A model generated the notes under the pieces. It saw only the letters and a list, made by a program, of their open reading frames with translations. It ran no database searches and was not told where the DNA came from. From contig CBFDCC010000011.1 in the NCBI GenBank assembly GCA_965603205.1, positions 25,107 to 89,106 of the forward strand: a stretch of DNA of 64,000 nt, given 5' to 3'. This document shows, piece by piece, positions 25,395-34,201 of the stretch. A program made the translations under genes and the position numbers. Numbering within the stretch: position 1 is the stretch's first letter; every line of letters begins with the position of its first letter. Source of the stretch: Temperatibacter sp965603205 (GTDB taxonomy: Bacteria > Pseudomonadota > Alphaproteobacteria > Sphingomonadales > Kordiimonadaceae).

Positions 25395-25616
25395 ATGACC
25401 ACCAGTTCCGCCAGAGACTTACCAGACAGACAGTTAAATGAGAATAAAATTCACACCTATGCGCGTAGCCTATTCACTCATATGGGCCCAAAGGCTGAAG
25501 TCGTTGCCGCACAAAAAATCACACATTATGAAGCCATTGAAGACGCTGTAAAGCTCATCGAGTGGCGACGTATCAGATCTGCTCTGATAATGATGAATGG
25601 CCGCAAACTACATTAA
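25395..25616 (+). CDS. Small protein of unknown function, 73 aa
   Basis: Supported by a good ribosome-binding site (GGAG, 8 nt upstream of the ATG) and a promoter-like TATAAT at 25335-25340. The protein is hydrophilic, with no signal or membrane span: MTTSSARDLPDRQLNENK, then an aromatic/helical middle (HTYARSLFTHMGPKAEVVAAQ) and VKLIEWRRIRSALIMMNGRKLH. It might be a small helical regulator. It lies between hemH and a VOC gene that points towards it, 7 bp away. Confidence 0.68.
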   Translation: MTTSSARDLPDRQLNENKIHTYARSLFTHMGPKAEVVAAQKITHYEAIEDAVKLIEWRRIRSALIMMNGRKLH

Positions 25617-25623
25617 CACACCC

Positions 25624-26721
25624 TCAATTACGCTTAAATATCTCAATAGGAAAGCCGTTTGGTGCTTCTATGGTGGCGCTAAAAACAGACCCCAATGCAG
25701 GGCTGTTCCATGCTTTTGGCTTACTAATAATTTTAACACCCCCCGTCTTAGCGCGTTTAATCACTTCGTCTAAATCCTTAACCGGTAAGGACCACATCCC
25801 CATACCTAAATTAGGCAGGGCTGGCTTAACCTTAGATGCCTCCATCTCGGCCTTTTCATATTCTACAAGTACAATATGACCACCTGGGCCATACCCCTTA
25901 GCCGCAAAGGTCACCACATTATAATCCGTGCCATCAGGTAAATCCATCGCGCCCTCATCCCCTTGGCTGCGCCATTCGCGGCGGTCCCTCAAATCCATGC
26001 CAAGCACCTCTGTCAATAAATCAGTCCAAGCACCCATGTCACTTACCACCATTGAGGCAAAAGACGGGCCGCCCATGTTAGTTTTTATATCAACGGGACC
26101 CAGTGGCGGCAGTGGGGCGCCGCGTTTAATAATAGTGACTTGTGTATGCTCAGGGGTGTTAAAAATGCTTTCTTCTATGCTATAGCGGCGTTTGCTATCT
26201 GGTAATTTTTCACTATAAATACCCATCCAATTTAAACTATCATACCCCAAATCACGAATAGATCTATCAAGCAGCGACTGCATAGAATTAGCAAACCCTA
26301 TTGAGAAAGGTCCTAGTTGCATCGCTGTCCAAGCCTGCCTAATCATCGGCTGTGGCGTTTTTATATGTAACAACCTTATCTGCATTGCACCTGCTTTACG
26401 CGCAGTAGATGGCCGTTTCAAAAGATAAAGATCATACTCTAAATTCGCTGGCATTTGCCAACGCGCGCGCTGTACCGTGCCAAGCTCATCACTAATATCA
26501 ACGGGGCCAGTCAGGCGCATACCCAGCGCGTTCGTATAAAACGAAACTGAGCCAGAAAGGTCATTGGTGGATATAGTAATTGTATGCAGTGGTAAGGTAA
26601 GTGCGTCACGCTTATGACTGGTAGGCGCCAGCGGATCAATTTGCGTTGTTAAAAGAGATGAAGCATTTACAGCATGAACAGCGAATAGCAAACTAACTAA
26701 CAATGATGCAATTTTAAACAC
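25624..26721 (-). CDS. Exported VOC (glyoxalase/bleomycin-resistance fold) protein
   Basis: 365 aa with a signal peptide (cleavage near HAVNASS, residue about 20). Two vicinal-oxygen-chelate domains follow: about 45-190, opening with LHTITISTNDLSGSVSFYTNALGMRL, and about 215-365, with FASMVVSDMGAWTDLLTEVLGMDLRDR and ending in APNGFPIEIFKRN. VOC proteins bind a metal and act as lyases, dioxygenases or binding proteins. A periplasmic two-domain member has no assigned substrate here. Confidence 0.82.
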   Translation of the reverse strand: MFKIASLLVSLLFAVHAVNASSLLTTQIDPLAPTSHKRDALTLPLHTITISTNDLSGSVSFYTNALGMRLTGPVDISDELGTVQRARWQMPANLEYDLYLLKRPSTARKAGAMQIRLLHIKTPQPMIRQAWTAMQLGPFSIGFANSMQSLLDRSIRDLGYDSLNWMGIYSEKLPDSKRRYSIEESIFNTPEHTQVTIIKRGAPLPPLGPVDIKTNMGGPSFASMVVSDMGAWTDLLTEVLGMDLRDRREWRSQGDEGAMDLPDGTDYNVVTFAAKGYGPGGHIVLVEYEKAEMEASKVKPALPNLGMGMWSLPVKDLDEVIKRAKTGGVKIISKPKAWNSPALGSVFSATIEAPNGFPIEIFKRN

Positions 26722-26750
26722 GATGTTTCCCTCAATCTATAAAGTCGCCC

Positions 26751-26784
26751 TTTGATTTCTCAAAACCCCTTTTGATTTCTCAAA
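26751..26784. repeat. Short direct repeat, 14 bp twice with 20-bp period
   Basis: TTTGATTTCTCAAA occurs at 26751-26764 and 26771-26784, between the VOC gene and the solitary binding protein. It may be a small local duplication. Confidence 0.6.
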
Positions 26785-26791
26785 CAAAGGC

Positions 26792-27520
26792 TCATTCAAC
26801 AGTAGCGGGTGCCATCAATAATTTCAAGATTTCAGAATCGATAGCGATTGGGGCTGCTATATAACTCTCCAATGTTGATATCTTATAAACCTCTATGAAG
26901 TTATCCAAGGCAATATTCATCATCTCTAATTCTGGCGCTATTGCAGTGAGTGATTCTACGACAAAATCTACGCGACCGTTTAAAACTAGATTAGCCATGT
27001 GCCCTGGAGTTCTATTATAAAGCTTAAGAACATTACCTTTGGGGAAACCAATTTTTCGTAGCATTTCACACTGGGCTGACTTTTCTTCACATGCAGTCAA
27101 ATACTCACCAGCGCGCACGCGTTCCAATGAAAATTTACTGGCGTCAAAGCCTTTTTTAGCAACAAGATAGTGCGTATTTTCTGCTACCTTATGCAGCCAA
27201 TGAAACTGATTTTCTCTCTCTTTTGTTCGCACTAAATACGGGATTAAAGTATGATGATTGGACTGGGATTTTCTGATGAGTCTTGCCCAAGGCAGCAATT
27301 CCATTTCATAGGGGACAGGTTTAGACTTCAAAAAATCCCGCGCAGTATCAACTGCAGACCCAACAAGATAGCCTTGCTCATTCATATATGACCTTACGGG
27401 GTCATGATAAAACATTACTGTTACTTTGGTTTTATCTTTTTCATCAGTTAACGCGGGCATGCTAACCATCATCAAAATAAATGTTAAGCATATATGCTTA
27501 AATAATTCACTCATTGTCAT
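26792..27520 (-). CDS. Solitary periplasmic solute-binding protein (SBP_bac_3-like)
   Basis: 242 aa with a signal peptide (hydrophobic to about 22, cleavage near PALTDEKDK). The domain resembles family-3 amino-acid-binding proteins: VTVMFYHDPVRSYMNEQGYLVGSAVDTARDFL for the first lobe and VLNGRVDFVVESLTAIAPELEM for the second. No ABC permease or ATPase genes are adjacent. Proteins of this type without a transporter are common in gammaproteobacteria and alphaproteobacteria and may act as sensors or scavengers. The ligand is unknown. Confidence 0.75.
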   Translation of the reverse strand: MTMSELFKHICLTFILMMVSMPALTDEKDKTKVTVMFYHDPVRSYMNEQGYLVGSAVDTARDFLKSKPVPYEMELLPWARLIRKSQSNHHTLIPYLVRTKERENQFHWLHKVAENTHYLVAKKGFDASKFSLERVRAGEYLTACEEKSAQCEMLRKIGFPKGNVLKLYNRTPGHMANLVLNGRVDFVVESLTAIAPELEMMNIALDNFIEVYKISTLESYIAAPIAIDSEILKLLMAPATVE

Positions 27521-27907
27521 AATGATATTTTGCCTTGTTACTGCCTTGCCCCTTCAAGATATTTTCAGAGATACACTGTTGTGTCTTTTACTTAGATAAC
27601 AGACAATCACTCAGCACTGGAACCCCTTTTGGTTTTAATTTTATTTTCTCTGCATTATGGCAAAATCATGCTCAAATTTATGCCAACACCACCTTACTTT
27701 CACATCTCATATCAAGGGTGACAACTTATGGCGGCGGCTATTATCTGCGGGCTAAATACTCATTCTAAAAAAACGGCGTTAAAGATAGATCAGGGCATCC
27801 AAGTGGGCGCTTTTTTTTTAATATTTGATATTAATAAGATGCAGGCTTGCATTGAATAGTAACTTTAGAATATACAATAAATATACCGACTGGAGGAGCC
27901 TAGATAT
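27521..27907. other. Divergent intergenic region, candidate terminator-like T-tract, no confident gene
   Basis: 387 bases between the binding-protein gene (minus) and the GNAT gene (plus). Open frames of 77 codons (27535-27768) and about 43 codons (27729-27860) have no good ribosome-binding site or recognisable product. GCATCC-AAGT-GGGCGC (imperfect stem, 27806-27821) is followed by nine Ts (to about 27831), which resembles a terminator although no plus-strand gene is evident upstream. A short untranslated RNA is possible but unsupported. Confidence 0.4.
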
Positions 27908-28444
27908 ATGACAACTGAGTTTACCTACCGTCTAGCTGTGGAAACAGATATACCGTATATTCGCATTCTCATGCGTAATGCGATTACAGAGTTGCAATCT
28001 GACTTTCTGTCTCCTGCTCAAATTGAGGCTTCTTTTGCTGTTATGGGATTAGATAGCCAGCTTATTGATGATGGCACTTATTATGTTATCGAAGGATTAG
28101 GCCATATTGTGGCGTGTGGCGGTTGGAGTTATCGCAACACTCTTTTTGGGGGTGATCATACAGATGGCCGTGACCTGACACCACTAGACCCCGCCAAAAA
28201 TGCTGCGCGCATTCGCGGCATGTACACGCATCCGCTTTGGATACGTCAAGGGCTGGGCCGCATGGTCCTAGAGTTATGTGAAAAAGCAGCGTGCGATGCA
28301 GGCTTTAAACGCCTTAAGATGGGCGCAACACTCTCTGGGGAAAAACTATACCAAGCATATGGCTATAGCGTTGACGAGTATTTTGACGCCACCACACCAA
28401 GCGGCATTTCTATTCCACTCGTTAAAATGAGTAAAAATATCTAG
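27908..28444 (+). CDS. GNAT-family N-acetyltransferase
   Basis: 178 aa, with a strong ribosome-binding site (GGAGGAG, 9 nt upstream). The GNAT fold shows YRLAVETDIPYIRILMRNAI at the N-terminus and the acetyl-CoA pyrophosphate loop in MYTHPLWIRQGLGRMVLELCEKAA (Arg-Gln-Gly-Leu-Gly-Arg; Q/R-x-x-G-x-G/A type). The strand-6 end, GEKLYQAYGYSVDEYF, is also typical. Substrate unknown. It stands alone between two intergenic regions. Confidence 0.86.
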   Translation: MTTEFTYRLAVETDIPYIRILMRNAITELQSDFLSPAQIEASFAVMGLDSQLIDDGTYYVIEGLGHIVACGGWSYRNTLFGGDHTDGRDLTPLDPAKNAARIRGMYTHPLWIRQGLGRMVLELCEKAACDAGFKRLKMGATLSGEKLYQAYGYSVDEYFDATTPSGISIPLVKMSKNI

Positions 28445-28593
28445 TTACATAAATGCACCACCCCTGCATATATATCAGTAAAGTAGGCGTTCCCTCACCA
28501 CTATAGCTTTACTTGACTAGAATTGTTTATAATATGCGCTCGCTCACAGATATTTCCCATCTGTTAAGCCTGTATGTTTAAAAGGATTCTCCC

Positions 28594-30855
28594 ATGCTCT
28601 ATAAATCCAGCCTATTAACTAGCGCTTTTGTACTATTTACCACCCCTGCAATGACATCGAACGTCTCGTCTGAGGCTATCGAAGAAGTCATCGTCTCCGC
28701 CACAAAAATACGTAAAAATATATCTAAAATAGGTGGTAGTGTAAGCCTAATCTCTGGCCGTTTACTGAGTGAAACTGATTCAGCGGAAGATTTATCACAG
28801 TATCTGAGCGGCGTTCAAACAGCTGTTTCAAATGGCAGTCAAACCACCTTTCAAATACGAGGCATCGGCGCCGTAGATCATCAGGCTCTGACCCCCACAG
28901 CAGCAGCCATTTACCGCGACGGCATCTATCTAGCAAGCAATGTTCAAGCCAGCCCAATGTTATTTGACCTTGAACGCGCTGAAGTTTTAAAAGGCCCCCA
29001 AGGGTCTCTTTATGGCCGCAACGCCTCAGCTGGCGCTATCAATTTCATCTCTATCCGCCCATCAGATACCAAAACGGGCTACATTGAAAGTGGCTATGGA
29101 CGGTTTAATCGCTTGAACGTAAACGGCGCTATTAATACGCCAGTGAATGATAAACTATATATTCGTCTGTCAGGGCGTTTTCTATCGCAAGATCCTATGC
29201 TGAAAAATATCATGACAAACAATACTGTCGCTGCGCCAAAGTCAGCTGGTGGTGAGCGTGACGAGTTTGGTATTAGAGCAAGAGTCTTATTCAAAGCCTC
29301 GCATGACAGTGAAATACTACTGACCACCCATTACAGTGAAGATAATGGTGTTAACCCCGCGCCAATCAATAGTAGCTTTAGTGATGGCGATACTGCGCTT
29401 GGCAAACATGAAATATCAATTGGGCCTGACGGGATACAAGATACTGATAATGAATTTTATGGCAGCGTAATTGAAGTAAACCATAAATTTGGCGATTATG
29501 CCTTAACGGTACTCGCTGGTTATGAAGGCTATAATCAACAGTATGGATTTGATTTTGATGGCACGCCGGCCCCTTTTGGCGTGCCCAGCCTGAATGCCAA
29601 CCTCTCCTATGACCGTGACTTTTCACAATATAGCCTAGAGAGCCGCCTAAGTTATATCACAGACAAGGCTGAAATGATGGCTGGTCTATATTTAGACAGT
29701 GAAAATTTCGAGCAAGAATATCTAATTTGGTGCGGTGAGTTAGACAGCTCTAGCCTACTTGGCACCTGTCGTTATGTAGGCGCACCTGGTCGTGCGGGTT
29801 CAACACCCGCCTCAACCGGTGTTGCAACAAGTCTACAGTCTCTTATTGAGCAAACCAGAAAATCTGCCGCACTCTTTACGCATAATACAGTAGCCCTTTC
29901 ATCTAAAATTGATGCTGTCATAGGCGCACGCCTAACCACAGAGACCATAAAAGGTAACGGCGAGGGCCGTCATATATTTGATGATAGCACCATGGCGCTC
30001 AACAACCGTGATGGCTTAGGACTGGCTATAGGCAGTAATGAAATTTCAGGAGAGCGTGTAACAGCCAATATAGGCCTGAATTATACTATAAATGATGCCA
30101 CGATGACCTATATATCTTTTTCAAACGGTTATAAAAGTGGTGGGTTTAATGGTGAAGTGATCAACAATGCAACGCATTTCACCGATGACGGCTTGTTCGA
30201 AGCTGAGACAGTTAATGCCATTGAATCTGGCTTGAAATACAGCCAAGGAAACTTACGCTACAATTTTGCTGTATTCTATCAAGATTACAACAAACCCCAA
30301 GCGCGCATCTTTGTACCCTTCACACTAGCTGATGGTGGCTCCTTCACCAGTAACTCACTATCAAACTTAGATGCTGCAACCTCATATGGCGCTGAATTTG
30401 ATTTCAATTGGGCACCCATAACGGGCCTTGACCTATCAGGTGGTTTCACGGCGCTGGATACTAAAATCAACCAAAACATTGATCCTAACGTTCCACAGAA
30501 TGCCACAGCATTTGATGGCAACCCTTTACCCTTTGCATCCAAATATTCGGGCACGTTAAAAGCTGAATATCGATGGCCCCTGCAAAAGGGCGTTGAGGCA
30601 ACTATTAATATAGCTGGTAAATATCAAAGCGCCTTTTATCTAGACGCAGAAGGATTAAGTGATAGACGCCAAAGTGGCTACGCTATCATTGATATGTCCG
30701 CGGCCCTATATTTTGACAAGGGGATTAGTATGCGCATTTGGGGACGCAATCTAAATAATGCGGCCTACGCTGTGTCAGGATTTGGTTTTATTGGGTATAA
30801 TAGATTCATCGGCGCACCGCGGTCTTATGGTGCATCTGTGAAATACACTTTCTAA
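28594..30855 (+). CDS. TonB-dependent outer-membrane receptor
   Basis: 753 aa. A signal peptide (about 22 residues) is followed by a TonB-box-like EEVIVSATK (about 30-38), a plug domain (SEDLSQYLSGVQTAVSNGSQTTFQIRGIGAVDHQ ... LFDLERAEVLKGPQGSLYGRNASAGAINFIS), and a 22-strand barrel ending in a terminal phenylalanine (GASVKYTF). The plug and barrel resemble the sphingomonad/alphaproteobacterial group that imports carbon compounds rather than ferric siderophores, which is only a guess. It is flanked by a GNAT gene and a convergent M14-like deacylase gene; neither is evidently its partner. Confidence 0.9.
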   Translation: MLYKSSLLTSAFVLFTTPAMTSNVSSEAIEEVIVSATKIRKNISKIGGSVSLISGRLLSETDSAEDLSQYLSGVQTAVSNGSQTTFQIRGIGAVDHQALTPTAAAIYRDGIYLASNVQASPMLFDLERAEVLKGPQGSLYGRNASAGAINFISIRPSDTKTGYIESGYGRFNRLNVNGAINTPVNDKLYIRLSGRFLSQDPMLKNIMTNNTVAAPKSAGGERDEFGIRARVLFKASHDSEILLTTHYSEDNGVNPAPINSSFSDGDTALGKHEISIGPDGIQDTDNEFYGSVIEVNHKFGDYALTVLAGYEGYNQQYGFDFDGTPAPFGVPSLNANLSYDRDFSQYSLESRLSYITDKAEMMAGLYLDSENFEQEYLIWCGELDSSSLLGTCRYVGAPGRAGSTPASTGVATSLQSLIEQTRKSAALFTHNTVALSSKIDAVIGARLTTETIKGNGEGRHIFDDSTMALNNRDGLGLAIGSNEISGERVTANIGLNYTINDATMTYISFSNGYKSGGFNGEVINNATHFTDDGLFEAETVNAIESGLKYSQGNLRYNFAVFYQDYNKPQARIFVPFTLADGGSFTSNSLSNLDAATSYGAEFDFNWAPITGLDLSGGFTALDTKINQNIDPNVPQNATAFDGNPLPFASKYSGTLKAEYRWPLQKGVEATINIAGKYQSAFYLDAEGLSDRRQSGYAIIDMSAALYFDKGISMRIWGRNLNNAAYAVSGFGFIGYNRFIGAPRSYGASVKYTF

Positions 30856-30877
30856 ATCAAACTCGTGGATTGGTATT

Positions 30878-31954
30878 TTACTTGATAATCCGCACTAACA
30901 TAGAGCCCGCCTCGCGCAGTGGATCGGTGGCAACAGCCAGAACAAGACCATTATGCGGGGCTTTATAATCTGCTATTTTGCGGCCAAACGGATCATAAAT
31001 GCTGGCGATACGGTCGCCAGCTTTCACAGTATCAAGCAACTTTACATATAGCACCGCCACCCCGCCAACATCAGCATTCACATTAGTATATTTCTTCCCA
31101 ATAAAAGGCTTCACTTTACCTACATCAATCCTTTGCTTGATCATATGATGGTAGCTCATGACATTTTTAATGCCTATCAGCGCGCGTTTTATCAATTTCT
31201 TTTGAAAACGCTTTGGCTCACCTAGTTCAAATGTAACTGCTGGGATGCCGTGGCTAACAAATGCTGTCTCTAATGTCCCCGCCTCGCCCTTATCTTTCTT
31301 AATGATATCAGCCCCGAGCAGCTCGGCCATTTTACGCACATCGTCTGATCTATAATCGGCAAAAACAAACAGCGGATAGGCCGTGCCTGTAGTTTGGGTA
31401 TGCAGATCAATAGCAAAATCAGTATTAGTTGCCAGCACATCACGCCAGATACCCCCCATATAAAGACGCCCTGCGCTGCCCTTGATTTTATCAGACACCA
31501 CACGATTTAAATTTGTCTGTGCGCCACTACCACCACCCGACACATAATGACGGCGGCTATCATTTAGCCCTGGCTGGTTGAGGCCCGGAACAGCTAGCAG
31601 GCTGCCCTTAAGTTTTTTATAATTAAGACCCGCCACCAATTTATGGATAACGCGAATACCGTTTAGCTCGTCACCGTGGATCGCAGCCGTTACTGTAAAC
31701 TGCGGCCCCTTACGTGCACCCTTAATAACAATAATCGGCACATATATTGGCGCGCCAGTATTGCGCCATCCTGCTTGATAATAAAAATCATGACGGCCAG
31801 CGTTTAGGCTTTCAATATGTAGACTGCTAATCACAGGTACGCCTTGAACCATATCACCTGTTTTATACGTAATTGCCCTGTCGCCAGCAAAAACACTGCT
31901 GCTTAATAAAGCCACAATCCAAATTGTAAAAATCGTAATAAACCGCATGTCCAC
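30878..31954 (-). CDS. Exported succinylglutamate desuccinylase/aspartoacylase-family (M14) protein
   Basis: 358 aa with a signal peptide (about 23 residues, cleavage near SSVFAGD). AstE/AspA-type zinc-carboxypeptidase fold: the zinc ligands H and E in TAAIHGDELNGIRVI and the second His in FAIDLHTQTTGTAYP; the catalytic Glu is probably in FELGEPKRF. A C-terminal lipoyl/barrel-like domain (GGVAVLYVKLLDTVKAGDRIASIYDPFGRK) is common in this subgroup. It removes an N-acyl or amide group from an unknown small substrate in the periplasm. Confidence 0.87.
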   Translation of the reverse strand: MDMRFITIFTIWIVALLSSSVFAGDRAITYKTGDMVQGVPVISSLHIESLNAGRHDFYYQAGWRNTGAPIYVPIIVIKGARKGPQFTVTAAIHGDELNGIRVIHKLVAGLNYKKLKGSLLAVPGLNQPGLNDSRRHYVSGGGSGAQTNLNRVVSDKIKGSAGRLYMGGIWRDVLATNTDFAIDLHTQTTGTAYPLFVFADYRSDDVRKMAELLGADIIKKDKGEAGTLETAFVSHGIPAVTFELGEPKRFQKKLIKRALIGIKNVMSYHHMIKQRIDVGKVKPFIGKKYTNVNADVGGVAVLYVKLLDTVKAGDRIASIYDPFGRKIADYKAPHNGLVLAVATDPLREAGSMLVRIIK

Positions 31955-32031
31955 CCTCCAAACTTAACCTAGTCATTTATAAAATCTACTTGTTGTTCGT
32001 CATTAAATCCAGACCCTTATTGATATTTTAC

Positions 32032-32069
32032 TTGTCAACAGGGGGGCAGAGGCTGTTATCATGACAGCC
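32032..32069 (+). promoter_or_regulatory. Candidate promoter with inverted repeat upstream of the CDF transporter
   Basis: TTGTCA (32032-32037) and TATCAT (32057-32062) are separated by 19 bp. Over the second hexamer lies a perfect inverted repeat GGCTGT-TATCATG-ACAGCC (32051-32069). The transporter ATG is at 32090. A long spacer and a dyad at the promoter would fit a metal-responsive regulator, but the identity is unknown. Confidence 0.4.
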
Positions 32070-32089
32070 AGAACATATAAGGGAAGTTT

Positions 32090-32725
32090 ATGGGTAATAA
32101 TTGTGGATGCGGCGACGTTAAATTTGACGGCATGAGTGATGGCTTCAAGCGTGCGCTTTATATCGTTATTGCGATCAACGCCATCATGTTTCTCATAGAG
32201 CTACCCATGGGATTTGTCGGACAGTCACAAGCCCTAAAAGCTGACGCACTAGATTTCTTTGGCGACACGCTCACCTATTCTATCAGCCTTATTGTCATAG
32301 GCCGCGCTCTTTCCATCAGGTCAAAGGCCGCCTATTTTAAAGGCTTGAGCCTTTTGGTTATGGGGGCGTGGATATTTGGCGGCACTATATACCGCACCTT
32401 CTACATACAAGAACCCAGCGCCCCTATCATGGGATCAATAGCTTTTGCTGCCCTTGCTGCCAACCTGATTAGTGTGATGCTACTGATTAAATACAAAGAT
32501 GGGGACGCTAATGTACGCTCTGTGTGGTTATGCAGTCGTAATGACGCCCTAAATAATATTGCCGTTATCATCGCAGCTGCTGCTGTGTGGCAGTTTAAAA
32601 CGCCTTGGCCTGATTTGATTGTGGCGTTTATCATGGCAGGCCTTTTTCTATCGGGTGCAATTTCTATTATTAAGCAAGCCCGTCAAGAGATGGCACATGG
32701 CCTAGAGGTACAACCGACTGAATGA
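32090..32725 (+). CDS. Cation diffusion facilitator-type transporter (short form)
   Basis: 211 aa with six predicted membrane spans and the CDF core. TM2 holds ALKADALDFFGDTLTYSISL (Asp-x3-Asp metal-site pattern) and TM5 holds RNDALNNIAVIIAAAAV. The N-terminal GNNCGCGD could bind metal. The usual cytoplasmic C-terminal domain is absent, and the TM5 position usually His is Cys, so its metal specificity may differ (Zn/Co/Cd or other). It overlaps the MFS gene by 4 bp (ATGA) and so forms an operon with it. A promoter with a dyad lies upstream. Confidence 0.85.
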   Translation: MGNNCGCGDVKFDGMSDGFKRALYIVIAINAIMFLIELPMGFVGQSQALKADALDFFGDTLTYSISLIVIGRALSIRSKAAYFKGLSLLVMGAWIFGGTIYRTFYIQEPSAPIMGSIAFAALAANLISVMLLIKYKDGDANVRSVWLCSRNDALNNIAVIIAAAAVWQFKTPWPDLIVAFIMAGLFLSGAISIIKQARQEMAHGLEVQPTE

Positions 32726-34035
32726 CAGATTTACCCGCATCAACCATGCAAACTAGTAGCTGGCATTTGCTGGCCACAAGGCGTTTTCTACCCCTATTTT
32801 TAACGCAGTTTTTAGGCGCTTTTAACGACAATCTGTATAAAATGGCGATGATCGTCCTTATCACCTTCCGCTTAGCTCAAGAAACTGCCATGTCCGAGGC
32901 TGTGCTCGCCAATATAGCAGCGGCTTTATTTATCCTTCCCTTTTTCCTTGGTTCATATTTAGCAGGACAACTGGCCGATAAATATGAAAAATCCCGCCAA
33001 ATACGCTGGATCAAAGCTTGGGAAATTATTCTAATGATGTTGGGTACCTATGGCTTTTATACTGGCAATATATGGGTATTAATGATCATCCTATTTGCTA
33101 TGGGGCTACAATCTACATTTTTCGGCCCCATAAAATACAGTATATTGCCGCAAATATTATCCGATGAAGAGCTTGTAGCGGGTAACGGCCTTATTGAGGC
33201 GGCTACTTTCCTGTCCATATTGCTTGGCTCTAGTGCAGGTGGATTGCTAGTGCTAAGCGACGGCGGTATTTTTTGGACATCTACTGCCACTATATGTTGC
33301 GCTGTGGTTGGCTTTATTATCAGCCTGTTTATCCCCGCTGTGCCCTGTACTGCCCCTGATTTACAGATCAAATATAACCCGATCACTGAAACAAAGGCGC
33401 AAATTAAAGTCGTCAGACAAAATCCAATTGTTTTTCAAAGTGTCATTGGTATCAGCTGGTTATGGCTTTATGGGTCCGTGTTTTTGGCCCAGATCCCCCC
33501 CTTGGTGAAAACCACGCTTATGGGCGACGAACAGACGGTCACATTATTACTGGGTATTTTTTCCATTGGCATCGGTATTGGATCGATAATTTGTGCAAAA
33601 CTGCTAAAGGGGCAAATATCGGCCCGTCTCGTTAAAAGCTCGTTAATTTCTGTCACTATCGCTGGCTGTTTATTTGTCCTAACGGTGCATTTTTTAACGG
33701 GTAGCCCGCACCATGAAGTGTTAACAATAACACAGTTTCTTGCCACTTCCGCGGCTCTACCTATTATCATCACCCTACTGTGGCATACGGTGTCTAGTGG
33801 GATTTATGTGGTGCCACTATATGCGCTGATGCAGCAACATAGCCCCCCAGAGAATAGATCGAGAGTTATTGCTAGCTTAAATGTGGTCAATTCTGGCTTC
33901 ATCGTCTTTGGCGCGGTCTGCGCATTGGCTATTCTACTGCTCGGTGGTAATAGTTTGCTGGTCTTGCTTATCGTCACACTGGCAAACATTATATTCCTGC
34001 CACGACTAAAGCTACTCATTAAATCAAAGCTATAA
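32722..34035 (+). CDS. MFS transporter, LplT-like (lysophospholipid transporter)
   Basis: 437 aa with about 12 membrane spans. LplT-like features are FLPLFLTQFLGAFNDNLYKMAMIVLITF at TM1, RWIKAWEIILMMLG, and FGPIKYSILPQILSDEELVAGNGLIEAATFLSILLGSSAG. LplT flips lysophospholipids inward for re-acylation by an acyltransferase, usually fused or adjacent; no such domain is here. Translationally coupled to the CDF gene by the ATGA overlap. Confidence 0.85.
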   Translation: MTDLPASTMQTSSWHLLATRRFLPLFLTQFLGAFNDNLYKMAMIVLITFRLAQETAMSEAVLANIAAALFILPFFLGSYLAGQLADKYEKSRQIRWIKAWEIILMMLGTYGFYTGNIWVLMIILFAMGLQSTFFGPIKYSILPQILSDEELVAGNGLIEAATFLSILLGSSAGGLLVLSDGGIFWTSTATICCAVVGFIISLFIPAVPCTAPDLQIKYNPITETKAQIKVVRQNPIVFQSVIGISWLWLYGSVFLAQIPPLVKTTLMGDEQTVTLLLGIFSIGIGIGSIICAKLLKGQISARLVKSSLISVTIAGCLFVLTVHFLTGSPHHEVLTITQFLATSAALPIIITLLWHTVSSGIYVVPLYALMQQHSPPENRSRVIASLNVVNSGFIVFGAVCALAILLLGGNSLLVLLIVTLANIIFLPRLKLLIKSKL

Positions 34036-34201
34036 CTCTCTCTTTTTTGGGGAGTGGCTATTAAAATTAAGGCTTTACAGATCACCTTAGATGCGCCACT
34101 AAATAACTTCTGTGTAATTTCTTTTGAAATCAATGAGTTGTATTCATGGTTCTGAGCGATTAATACTAATGACACGACACTTAAACTTAAAGATAATATA
34201 A

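Noticed and set aside
27535..27768. 77-codon open frame as a gene
   Set aside because: No ribosome-binding site, odd composition (many Phe/Cys), no recognisable domain; treated as chance.
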